Below are positions 52,870 to 60,806 of a stretch of 64,000 nt of DNA, one piece after another. The DNA is from Caenimonas koreensis DSM 17982 (GTDB lineage Bacteria; Pseudomonadota; Gammaproteobacteria; Burkholderiales; Burkholderiaceae_C), in NCBI RefSeq assembly GCF_009646335.1, contig NZ_WJBU01000003.1, positions 1 through 64,000 of the forward strand, given 5' to 3'. A model generated the notes under the pieces. The model saw nothing but the letters and a program-made list of their open reading frames with translations. It was not told where the DNA came from and did not search any database. Position numbers and translations under genes: made by a program. The stretch's first letter is position 1; each line of letters opens with the position of its first letter.

Positions 52870-53985
52870 TCAGGCGGTCACGCTGGCCTTGCCGCTGGAC
52901 GATGCAGCGCCGGGCACGGCCTGGTCGAGAGGCCCGGCGGGACGTTGATCGATGAGGCGATCGGTGATGGCCGCAGCTGCCCATATGGCGCTGAGTGTCA
53001 CCCATGAGGTTGCTGTGAACACCGCAGCGCCCGATAAGCCTGCACCCACTGCGCAGCCCCCTGCGAGCATGCCGCCGAAGCCCATGCACATGGCGCCTGC
53101 GATATAGCGGCGCATGCTGGGCCCGCCCTCAAAGCCCTCCAGCTTGAGCTCGCCGAACAGCGCGGCGGCCAGGAAGGAGCCGAGGAAGACGCCCGGGATC
53201 AGGCCAAGGTCGAACGTGACAGGCTTGTCGGTGACGAACAGGACGCGGCTGAGCACCTCCGCCGATGGCCCGGTGAAGCTCAGTGACTGGATCGGGTGCG
53301 TATCGAAAGCGACTGTCGAGACCGCGTACGTGAGCCACCACGCAGCAGCAATCGACAGCCCCACGCCAATCGCACCCGCCCAGCCCCACGGCGGCACGCG
53401 CTGGCGGCGTGCCCACACGATAGCGGCGACCATCCACAGGGCGGCGAATGCAAAGGCACCGCCATGCCCGATGCCCGTGCGTGCGATGAGGTCGCGCGCA
53501 CCGCCGCCATCGATCGTCCACCACTCCGAGATGACAGCGCGCACCGGCGACAGTGCGCCCGTGAGCGCCGACTGCGCCGTGACCGCGAAGATCAGGCCTG
53601 ACAGCAGCGAACGCAGATTGCCCTGCGCTGCCAACACTAGCAGGCGGCTCGAACAGCCCCGCGCCAGGATCATGCCGATGCCGAACAGTGCCCCGCCAAT
53701 GGCAGCGCCCGACATGCTTCCGCGCGCGGCGATCTGCCGCGCATTGCTCGCGTCGAACAGGCCCGCCCATGCGAGCGCTTGAGTAGCGCCCACCGCTGTT
53801 GCGAATGCGAAGAGCCACACGGTGAGCTTGCCGCCCATCTGGTTGCGCGCGAATTCGATCACGGCAGAACGCAAACAGAAGCGCGACCGCTGGGCCATGA
53901 AGCCGAACACCAGGCCGATGACCACCGCGCCAGTGGCCAGCGTGCCGTTCTCGCCCAGATGTTCAATCACCAATTCGAGCAGCAT
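52870..53985 (-). CDS. soxT: YeeE/YedE (SoxT-like) sulfur transport protein
   Basis: A 371-residue inner-membrane protein with about nine to ten helices. RSRFCLRSAVIEFAR, ARGCSSRLLVLAAQGNLRSL and GGMLAGGCAVGAGLSGA carry the Cys and Gly residues typical of the YeeE/YedE thiosulfate-transporter family. In sox loci this gene (soxT) is thought to import a sulfur compound, possibly for signalling to SoxR. It follows soxB by 18 bases. Confidence 0.87.
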   Translation of the reverse strand: MLLELVIEHLGENGTLATGAVVIGLVFGFMAQRSRFCLRSAVIEFARNQMGGKLTVWLFAFATAVGATQALAWAGLFDASNARQIAARGSMSGAAIGGALFGIGMILARGCSSRLLVLAAQGNLRSLLSGLIFAVTAQSALTGALSPVRAVISEWWTIDGGGARDLIARTGIGHGGAFAFAALWMVAAIVWARRQRVPPWGWAGAIGVGLSIAAAWWLTYAVSTVAFDTHPIQSLSFTGPSAEVLSRVLFVTDKPVTFDLGLIPGVFLGSFLAAALFGELKLEGFEGGPSMRRYIAGAMCMGFGGMLAGGCAVGAGLSGAAVFTATSWVTLSAIWAAAAITDRLIDQRPAGPLDQAVPGAASSSGKASVTA

Positions 53986-54003
53986 GCAAATTCCGGATGT
54001 GGC

Positions 54004-55743
54004 TCAGCCCTTTGCGATGCCCGGGTTGCCCTGGACTCCCGCCAGCGTGGGCGTGTTGATGCGGCGCGCCTTGACGCGACCGCCCTGCGACTTCAGCCAC
54101 GTCTCCACATGCTCCCACACGGGCTTGACGCCGGGCACTGACTTGGCTTCCTCCGCGACAGGTGCCCAGCCAGCCACCTTGTATTTCTTGCCGGCCTCGA
54201 TGGGCTGGCCCTTCAGCCGCATGTCGGAGATGCGGGCGCCCATTTTTTCACCGGGGTTCAGCGCGTAGCTGAGGCCGCCGACGCGCACCATGTCACCACC
54301 TTGCTGGTAGTACGGGTCGGGGTTGAAGAGGTTGTCGGCCACGTCTTCCAGAATGGTCTTGATGGTCTCGCCAGTTACTTCGTTGACTGTCGCGTAGGGG
54401 TAGGTGATGGCGAGCTGGTCCATCATCAGCTCGCGCGTGATCGTGTCGCCTGGCAGCAGCGACGTGCCCCAGCGAAAGCCCGGTGAGAACGCGATCTCGG
54501 CGCCCTGCACATCCATCATCGCGTCGCAGATCAGCTGGTCCCAGCTGCCGTTGAAATTGCCGCGCCTGTACAGCAGGCCATCCGTCACGGCCAGCTTCTC
54601 GTTGAGCCTGGCCTCATAGGGCGCACGCACCTTGGTGATCAGCGCGTCCATCTGCGCATCAGGGCGCAATTGATTGGCAAAGACCGGCAGCAGCCGATAG
54701 CGGTAGTCCACCAGCTTGCCCGCCTTCACATCGAAATCCATCACGCCGAGGAACTTGCTGTTGCTGCCAGCGTTCGTCACGAGCGTGGTGCCGCCTGCGT
54801 TTTTCACGGGCACCGCTACCGGCACGCCATCGTGCGTGTGGCCGCCGAAGATCGCGTCGATGCCGCGCACGCGGCCGGCCATCTTCAAATCAACATCCAT
54901 GCCGTTGTGCGACAGCACGACGACCAGCACAGCGCCCTTGCCGCGCGCTTCATCGACAACTTTTTGCATGTTGTCGTCCTGGATGCCGAAGGCCCAGTCA
55001 GCAACCAGATAGCGCGGGTTGGCGATGGGCGTGTACGGAAAGGCCTGGCCGATGATCGCCACTGGCACGCCATTGATCTCGCGCATCGTGTAAGGCTTGA
55101 ACACCGGATCGCCGAAGTCGTTGGTCTTGACGTTCTGCGCGACGAAGTCAATCTTGCCTTTGAAATCCTTGTCGATGATTTCCTTCACGCGGTCCATGCC
55201 GTACGTGAATTCCCAGTGGCCAGTCATCACATCCACGCCGAGCAGCTTGCAGGCATCGACCATGTCCTGCGCGTTGGTCCACAGCGAAGTGGCGGAGCCT
55301 TGCCACGTGTCGCCGCCATCGAGCAGCAGCGCACCGGGTCGGCTCGCCTTGAGCATCTTCACCAGCGTTGCCAGGTGCGCGAAGCCGCCCACCTTGCCGT
55401 AGCGGCGCGATGCCTTGTCGAAGTCGAGGTAAGTGAATGCATGCGCCATCGCTGTGCCGGGCCGCACGCCAACGGCTTTGAGCAGTTGCTCACCCACCAG
55501 ATGCGGCAGTCGGCCCTGCATCGTGCCCAGGCCCAGGTTGACGCTGGGTTCGCGAAAGTAGATGGGCTTGAGCTGCGCGTGGCAGTCGGTCATGTGCAGC
55601 AGCGAGACATTGCCGAAGGCCGGCAGGTCGTACAGACCTTGCTGCGCGGTCGCCGCGTCGGCATCTGCATAGCGCCCCAGGGCCATGCCGGCGGCAGAGG
55701 CAGAAGCCATCACCTGCAGGAAGTCGCGCTTGGAAAGATTCAT
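54004..55743 (-). CDS. soxB: Thiosulfohydrolase SoxB
   Basis: A 579-residue periplasmic dimanganese enzyme that releases sulfate from thiosulfate bound to SoxY. The Tat-like start is LSKRDFLQVMASASAAG. The metallophosphatase motifs are LLHMTDCHAQL, LDGGDTWQGS, TGHWEFTYG, SHNGMDVD and GGHTHDGVP; the C-terminal 5'-nucleotidase-like domain is complete. Its own leader (about 70 bases) lies after a terminator that follows soxX, so it may have a separate promoter. Confidence 0.95.
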   Translation of the reverse strand: MNLSKRDFLQVMASASAAGMALGRYADADAATAQQGLYDLPAFGNVSLLHMTDCHAQLKPIYFREPSVNLGLGTMQGRLPHLVGEQLLKAVGVRPGTAMAHAFTYLDFDKASRRYGKVGGFAHLATLVKMLKASRPGALLLDGGDTWQGSATSLWTNAQDMVDACKLLGVDVMTGHWEFTYGMDRVKEIIDKDFKGKIDFVAQNVKTNDFGDPVFKPYTMREINGVPVAIIGQAFPYTPIANPRYLVADWAFGIQDDNMQKVVDEARGKGAVLVVVLSHNGMDVDLKMAGRVRGIDAIFGGHTHDGVPVAVPVKNAGGTTLVTNAGSNSKFLGVMDFDVKAGKLVDYRYRLLPVFANQLRPDAQMDALITKVRAPYEARLNEKLAVTDGLLYRRGNFNGSWDQLICDAMMDVQGAEIAFSPGFRWGTSLLPGDTITRELMMDQLAITYPYATVNEVTGETIKTILEDVADNLFNPDPYYQQGGDMVRVGGLSYALNPGEKMGARISDMRLKGQPIEAGKKYKVAGWAPVAEEAKSVPGVKPVWEHVETWLKSQGGRVKARRINTPTLAGVQGNPGIAKG

Positions 55744-55772
55744 GATTCAGTAATCAATGATATACACAGATG

Positions 55773-55800
55773 AAAACAGGCCCGCTCGGCAGCGGGCCTG
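55773..55800 (-). terminator. Terminator between soxX and soxB
   Basis: A perfect 10-bp stem, CAGGCCCGCT/AGCGGGCCTG, with a four-base loop and a minus-strand TTTT. It lies 12 bases after the soxX stop and 29 before the soxB ATG, so it should cut read-through from soxCDYZAX into soxB. Confidence 0.85.
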
Positions 55801-55811
55801 GTGTGAATGCC

Positions 55812-56462
55812 TTACTGGTTGACCGGCGACTTCGGGTCGAGCAGCAGCGCCATGAGGTGCTTGAGTTGCTGCTCGTCCAGCAGCTTGGCGTGGCCAAAGC
55901 GCGGCATGTTCGAACACGCCGAGTAGGCCTTGCTGTTCCACAGCTTGCCCCAGGTGTACTGCACGATGGGTGCAGATGCCGGGTCAGCCACATCCTTCAC
56001 GCCACGCAGCTTGCCGTAGTTGTACAGGCTGGGGCCGATGGTGCCGAAGCTGATTTCTTCCTTGCCGATCTGGTGGCAGTTGTAGCACTGGGCGCCATTG
56101 GCAGCCGGTGCCGCGCTTGCGTCCGTCCACGTCATGCCGCGGCCGTTTTGCGCGAGCTTCTCGCCTTCACGCCAGTCGCCCAGGTACTTGCCGTCTGCGG
56201 GTGGCCGTATGGTGGCCATCGCCTCGGCCTCGACGCGCCTGGCCATGTCGTCCGCAGGCGGCTTGTCGCTGGAGCACGCGGCCTGGCCGAGGTCCTGGTT
56301 CAGGCGGTCGACTTTGGCGATGCCCTGGTCGCGAAATGACGACTTGATCATCACCGCCGCCTGTGCGTCGAGCTCGGCGGGCGACGGCAGGCTGGCGCAA
56401 CCGGCGATGAGGCCGGTGGCGAGCAATGCGCCTGTGAGGATGAGTGTGTGTTTGCGTTGCAT
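55812..56462 (-). CDS. soxX: Cytochrome c SoxX
   Basis: A 216-residue monoheme c-type cytochrome that partners SoxA and joins thiosulfate to SoxY. I start at MQRKHTLIL (56462). The signal sequence ends in a lipobox-like LIAGC, unusual for SoxX. The heme motif is CYNCH in AQCYNCHQIG; the distal Met is probably in CSNMPRFGH. The protein has a longer N-terminal part before the heme than short SoxX types. It begins 19 bases after soxA. Confidence 0.9.
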   Translation of the reverse strand: MQRKHTLILTGALLATGLIAGCASLPSPAELDAQAAVMIKSSFRDQGIAKVDRLNQDLGQAACSSDKPPADDMARRVEAEAMATIRPPADGKYLGDWREGEKLAQNGRGMTWTDASAAPAANGAQCYNCHQIGKEEISFGTIGPSLYNYGKLRGVKDVADPASAPIVQYTWGKLWNSKAYSACSNMPRFGHAKLLDEQQLKHLMALLLDPKSPVNQ

Positions 56463-56481
56463 GGTGCGGTCTCGTTGCCAA

Positions 56482-57285
56482 TCAGCGCTTGAGCGCAGGT
56501 GCGATGGATTGCGCGCCCCGGGCGTTGAAGCCCATGTACACGCCCAGCGCAATCGTCACGTCGGACGCAAAGCCGGGGTACGGAAAGCGCTGCTGGCGGT
56601 AGCAGTCGTTCAGCCTGCGCTGCATGCTCCACATCTCGCCGCTGGACACGCGGTAGGCCGGCCATGCGGCAAAGCCGATGCCGTCGCCCGGGTTCTTGGT
56701 CAGGTCCGGAAGGTCTTGCAGGCGGATGCGCTTGCCTGGCTCGCCGTGGCAGCTGGCGCATGAAAAGTCCATCGGCCCGCCGCGATAGAAGAATGCGCGC
56801 TTGCCCAGTTCATAGAAGCGCTTTTCTTCAACATGGGCCTGGGGCAGCGCCATCTTCAGGCCGCGCGATTCGCTGGAGATCCATGCGGCCAGCGCTGCCA
56901 TCGTGGCTTGCTCACCCTTGTCGAAGCCGGTGCTGGCGATCTCGGCGGCATTGAAACCCTGCAGATTCTCCATGCAGGTCAGAAGGCGCGACTCCAGGTC
57001 TTGCACGCGCTGCGTGTCGGCAAACCAGCGCGGCAACTGCACCCACGCGCCTTTGACTACGCCCGGGCCCAGGCCCAGGTCGCAGCGTTGCAGGCTGGCT
57101 TTTTTCGGCCCGCGCGCCGTCTTCCACAAGTCCTCGCCCTTCGCCTCGAACAGCTCCGCGGGGTTGCCGTCTTCCAGCATCTTTCGGTACTCGGCGATGC
57201 CATCGGCTGCCGACTTCTGCTGCGCCGTTGCACTGACAGATGCCGCCAGTGCGAGAGCCACGGCGATCATGGTGGATTGCTTCAT
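56482..57285 (-). CDS. soxA: Sulfur oxidation protein SoxA, single-heme type
   Basis: A 267-residue periplasmic cytochrome subunit that catalyses coupling of thiosulfate to the SoxY cysteine. The signal peptide is about 1-22. Only one heme motif, CASCH in FSCASCHGEPG, is present; the N-terminal heme site of diheme SoxA is replaced by two lone Cys (SLQRCDLG and LLTCMENLQ) likely to form a disulfide. The Cys in LNDCYRQQRFPYP is the conserved active-site heme ligand that becomes a persulfide. It lies between soxZ (18 bases) and soxX. Confidence 0.93.
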   Translation of the reverse strand: MKQSTMIAVALALAASVSATAQQKSAADGIAEYRKMLEDGNPAELFEAKGEDLWKTARGPKKASLQRCDLGLGPGVVKGAWVQLPRWFADTQRVQDLESRLLTCMENLQGFNAAEIASTGFDKGEQATMAALAAWISSESRGLKMALPQAHVEEKRFYELGKRAFFYRGGPMDFSCASCHGEPGKRIRLQDLPDLTKNPGDGIGFAAWPAYRVSSGEMWSMQRRLNDCYRQQRFPYPGFASDVTIALGVYMGFNARGAQSIAPALKR

Positions 57286-57303
57286 GTCTGCGCTTTCTGC
57301 GTG

Positions 57304-57615
57304 TCAGGACACGGTGGCTTCGTCGGTGCGTGTGTCGCCCCGGTTGTCTTTCCATGTCACGGCAATCTTGTCGCCGGCCTTGGCGCCCTTGACATTGAAT
57401 TGCAGGAACGGGTTCTTCGACACCGAAGGCCCCCACTCAGCGGTGAGCACGGGCTTGCCATTGAGCTGCGCGCTGACTTCCTGGATGAACCACGCGGGAA
57501 TCGTCTTGCCCGCCGCGTCCTTGCGCTGGCCGGTTTCCATTTCATGGGCCATCAGCACGCGGACGGTGGCTTTGTCGCCTGCAACTTGGGCGCGAATGCG
57601 CATCGGATCTGCCAT
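57304..57615 (-). CDS. soxZ: Sulfur carrier partner SoxZ
   Basis: A 103-residue Ig-like protein that binds SoxY and presents its swinging arm. MADPMRIRAQVAGDKATVRV, LMAHEMETGQRKDAAGKTIP, FLQFNVKGAKAGDKIAVTW are family marks. GGAG lies upstream of the ATG. There is no signal peptide, as expected; it is exported with SoxY through the Tat path. Confidence 0.95.
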   Translation of the reverse strand: MADPMRIRAQVAGDKATVRVLMAHEMETGQRKDAAGKTIPAWFIQEVSAQLNGKPVLTAEWGPSVSKNPFLQFNVKGAKAGDKIAVTWKDNRGDTRTDEATVS

Positions 57616-57640
57616 TTTTGATTCTCCTAGTGTGAGTGGC

Positions 57641-58099
57641 TCAGCCGCCGCAGCCGCCGAGCGTGACCTTGACTTCTTTCTGCGCGAACAGGACCTTGCC
57701 GTCAGCCATCATGGCCACGGCATAGACGTTGGACGACTGGCCCATCTTCACGCGGGTGGAGATGTTCGCGTCGATCGCGTCCGTCACATCGAAAATCGCC
57801 GACAGCACACTGGGGTTCTTTTCGACCAGCACCAGCAGCTTCTTCACACCGGGCAGGGCGGTGGACACACCGATCGGCACGACAGCGCCGTTCTCTGCAA
57901 TGTCGGGCCCGGTAATGGTCACGTCTTTGCTCTCGGCAGGCGTACCAGCGCCGAGCGTCTTCATCAGCTCAGCCATGGACTTGACCTCGAATGCGCGCGT
58001 GTTGTACGCCGCGTGCGCCGCCTGCGGCAGCAGCCCGGCGGTGGCCATCAGCGCGGCGACCTTGGCCGAGTGGGAAAGCATTTCTCTGCGGTTCAGCAT
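57641..58099 (-). CDS. soxY: Sulfur carrier protein SoxY
   Basis: A 152-residue periplasmic carrier on which the sulfur intermediates are bound. The Tat-type signal is LNRREMLSHSAKVAALMATA; the mature part ends in GGCGG, whose Cys carries the substrate. I start at MLNRREM (58099) with AAGGAG six bases upstream; an ATG five codons earlier lacks this. soxZ follows after 25 bases. Confidence 0.95.
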   Translation of the reverse strand: MLNRREMLSHSAKVAALMATAGLLPQAAHAAYNTRAFEVKSMAELMKTLGAGTPAESKDVTITGPDIAENGAVVPIGVSTALPGVKKLLVLVEKNPSVLSAIFDVTDAIDANISTRVKMGQSSNVYAVAMMADGKVLFAQKEVKVTLGGCGG

Positions 58100-58160
58100 C
58101 ACTGTCTCCTTCATGCATATACGGTAATGAATCCGGGTCGCCGCCTGCAGCGGGCGAACC

Positions 58161-59282
58161 CTACTTTTTTGCGCCGGCGGCCAGCCACTGCGCGATTGTT
58201 TTTGCGTCTGCTTCGGGCAAGGTTTGCGCAGGCATTGGAATAGGCCCCCAGATACCTTGCCCGCCCGACTTGATCTTGGCCGCGAGGTAAGTCTCTGCAT
58301 CGCTACGGCTGGCGTACTTGGCAGCGATTTCCCTGAAGCCCGGCCCGACGATCTTCTTGTCTGTGCCGTGGCAGGCCGTACAGGTGTACCTCTGCGCCAG
58401 AGCCAGCGCCGCCGCGCTTGCGTTGTCGCCAGCGGGCCTGGCTGTGGCCGCAGCAGGCGCGGGGCCTGCTGCAACAGCGGCTACAGCGGCAGCAGCGGCT
58501 GCTGGCGTTGCTGCCGGTGGCCGCGTCGTGTCTGCACCGCGCTGCGGGCCTACACCGCGTTGCTGCTGCGACAAGTCGCCGTGGTTGTTGCGTGCAAAGT
58601 CCGGCATGAATGAAGCAACCTTGGGCTCGGCAATGCAGTCCTTCATGCAGGCCAACGCGTGCACATCGGGCTTGCTGCCGTTGCCCATGCCCTTGCCGGG
58701 CCACAAGCCGTGGTTGGTCGTCATGCCGTTGCGGTTGGGCAGCAGCTTTTGCACGTCGGCAATGTTCGCGTCAGACAGCGTGAAGCCGTCCGCAATCACG
58801 CCGCCCATATTGAGCAGATAAGCAGTGACGGCATACACCTCTTCATGCGAGAGCGACTTCGGCGCGTTCCACGGCATCGCGCGGTTGATGTAGTCCCACA
58901 GTGTTGAAACTGTCGCCACCTTCATCAGCGTCGTGCGGCCGGGAAAGCTGCTGTCATTCAGGCGCGCGACACGCCCTGTCTTGACGTCGTCTTTCGTCGT
59001 CCCGCCAACCAGCGGTGAGAACACCTCATTGCTCTCGCCGAAGACGCCGTGGCACGACGCGCACTTGCCCTCCCACACTTCCTGCCCCTTCGCGACAGAA
59101 CCTGAGCCCTTGGGCAATCCCTTGAAGTCGGGCCGCACGTCGATGTCCCACGCCGCTACTTCCTGCGGCGTCGCAACGCGACCGATGCCGGCGAAAGCAG
59201 TCTGCGCCATCGCGCTGTGGCCGGCGAGCGCCACCACCACCGCAGCGGCTACCCGGCTGAAGGTTTCACGACAGCTGGACAT
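58161..59282 (-). CDS. soxD: Sulfane dehydrogenase cytochrome subunit SoxD
   Basis: A 373-residue diheme c-type cytochrome that accepts electrons from the SoxC molybdenum subunit. The signal peptide is about 1-26. The heme motifs are CASCH in GKCASCHGVFG and CTACH in YTCTACHGTDK, separated by an Ala/Pro-rich linker (PAATPAAAAAAVAAVAAG). Met ligands are likely in NRAMPWNAP and PIPMPAQTLP. The start overlaps the soxC 3' end by 17 bases. Confidence 0.9.
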   Translation of the reverse strand: MSSCRETFSRVAAAVVVALAGHSAMAQTAFAGIGRVATPQEVAAWDIDVRPDFKGLPKGSGSVAKGQEVWEGKCASCHGVFGESNEVFSPLVGGTTKDDVKTGRVARLNDSSFPGRTTLMKVATVSTLWDYINRAMPWNAPKSLSHEEVYAVTAYLLNMGGVIADGFTLSDANIADVQKLLPNRNGMTTNHGLWPGKGMGNGSKPDVHALACMKDCIAEPKVASFMPDFARNNHGDLSQQQRGVGPQRGADTTRPPAATPAAAAAAVAAVAAGPAPAAATARPAGDNASAAALALAQRYTCTACHGTDKKIVGPGFREIAAKYASRSDAETYLAAKIKSGGQGIWGPIPMPAQTLPEADAKTIAQWLAAGAKK

Positions 59283-60642
59283 TCTTGACCTCGCCGCTTT
59301 CCTGCACGAGCCACGTCTGGATCGAATTGTTGTGATAAATCGAGCGCGATCCGCGCACGGCGCGCAGCTGCCTGTAGCTGGGCTGCACATAGTTTGTCTC
59401 ATCCGTCGCGCGGCTTTGCAGCAGGGCCGGCTTGCCGTCCCAGACCCAGTCCAGCGAAAAGCGCGTCAGGCACTTGCTCATCACCGGCTCTTGCAGGCGT
59501 GCGGTCTTCCAGTTGCGCCCGCCATCCACTGACACATCCACGCGTTTGACTTTGCCGCGTCCCGACCAGGCCAGGCCGCTGATTTGGTAGAAGCCCTTGT
59601 CCAGCAGCACCTGGCCACCCGAGGGAGTCGTCACCACGCTCTTGCATTCCTGCGTGCTCGTGTACTGGCGGTGCAGGCCGCCGGGCTGCAAGTCGATGTA
59701 GTGAATGGCTTCGTCCTTGGTGCCGTAGGGCTGGTCGCCCACCTCGATGCGGCGCAGGTACTTCACCCAGCTCACGCCTTGCACGCCCGGCACCACCAGC
59801 CGCAGCGGGTAGCCTTGTTCAGGCCGCAGCATCTCGCCGTTTTGCCCATAGGCGACAAGCACTTGCCCGCTTTCGATCAGCTCCATGGGCACGGTGCGCG
59901 TCATGCTCGAGCCGTCAGCGCCCTCGGCAAGCACATAGCGGCCACGCTTGTAGTCAACGCCGGCCATGTCGAGCAGGATCTTCAGCGGCACGCCGGTGAA
60001 CTCACTGCAGCTGAGCATGCCGTGGCTGTACTGGCAGGTCGGCACCGCCACGTTGCCCCATTCCATGCCCGTGTTGGCGCCGCACTCGATGAAGTGGAAG
60101 CGGCTCACCGAAGGCAGCCGCATGATTTCATCCATGGTGAAGACCAGCGGCTTCTTCAGCATCTTGTCGTCGCTGCCGTTGATCATCAGCCGGTGCTTCG
60201 ATGGGTCGATGTCCCACCAGCCCTGATGGTGGCGCTCGAAGTGCAGGCCGCTGGGTGTCACGATGCCGAACAGGCTTTGCAGCGGCGCAAACGAAACCGA
60301 AGCCTGCGTGGTCTGGGTCAAGCCGGGGCTGGTGCGCCGCTGGACATTGGACTCGTACTTTGAAGGCCTGCCATAGCCGTCTGTGGCAACCGGTTGGCCC
60401 AGCCCCTTGCTGTGCTCGGGCAGCTCCAGGATGTTCGGGTCGCCGCCACCGGCTGCGACCGGGTTGGCCCGCGCCAGAGCCGCGGGCGCGGCCACACCCG
60501 CCATGGCCGCCGCAAACGCACCACGAATGAAATCGCGGCGCCCCGCCATCGCTTCACTCATGACAGTGCGCACGCCCTCAGCGTCGATGAAGTTTTCAGG
60601 CGCTTTGACGAGCCGCCCGGCACGATGCTCTTGAGAACTCAC
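59266..60642 (-). CDS. soxC: Sulfane dehydrogenase molybdenum subunit SoxC
   Basis: A 458-residue sulfite-oxidase-family enzyme that oxidises the sulfane sulfur left on SoxY. A twin-Arg signal lies about 30 residues in: AGRRDFIRGAFAAAMAG. FHFIECGANTG (about 185) carries the Cys ligand of the molybdopterin. QGYPLRLVVPGVQGVSWVKY and the C-terminal Ig-like dimer domain follow. I start at GTG 60642 because AGGAG lies five bases upstream; an in-frame GTG at 60657 is alternative. First gene of the sox transcript, behind a strong inverted repeat. Confidence 0.93.
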   Translation of the reverse strand: MSSQEHRAGRLVKAPENFIDAEGVRTVMSEAMAGRRDFIRGAFAAAMAGVAAPAALARANPVAAGGGDPNILELPEHSKGLGQPVATDGYGRPSKYESNVQRRTSPGLTQTTQASVSFAPLQSLFGIVTPSGLHFERHHQGWWDIDPSKHRLMINGSDDKMLKKPLVFTMDEIMRLPSVSRFHFIECGANTGMEWGNVAVPTCQYSHGMLSCSEFTGVPLKILLDMAGVDYKRGRYVLAEGADGSSMTRTVPMELIESGQVLVAYGQNGEMLRPEQGYPLRLVVPGVQGVSWVKYLRRIEVGDQPYGTKDEAIHYIDLQPGGLHRQYTSTQECKSVVTTPSGGQVLLDKGFYQISGLAWSGRGKVKRVDVSVDGGRNWKTARLQEPVMSKCLTRFSLDWVWDGKPALLQSRATDETNYVQPSYRQLRAVRGSRSIYHNNSIQTWLVQESGEVKNVQLS

Positions 60643-60706
60643 TGTGGCTCCTGGCACGTCGATCCGAATGAGAGTCTCAAGCCCGGATGCGTGAGACTTG
60701 TTTATC

Positions 60707-60732
60707 TTAATATTCGCCTAAACGGATATTAA
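60707..60732. promoter_or_regulatory. Candidate SoxR operator upstream of soxC
   Basis: TTAATATTCG, six-base spacer CCTAAA, CGGATATTAA: a ten-base inverted repeat with one mismatch, in a locally AT-rich stretch 65 bases before the soxC start. The core ATATTC-N8-GGATAT is close to the ATATTC-N8-GAATAT type I associate with BigR/SqrR/SoxR ArsR regulators. It probably overlaps the sox promoter. Confidence 0.6.
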
Positions 60733-60806
60733 CGACGACAGACTGAGCCATGTGTAGGGAATACCCTTGCGGTCGAGGCGCAAGGGCGCCGCCAGCCCCG
60801 CCCACC

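Noticed and set aside
55750..55765. GTAATCA-A-TGATATAC imperfect dyad just before soxB as a second SoxR operator
   Set aside because: It does not match the dyad before soxC and is short; kept only as a note.
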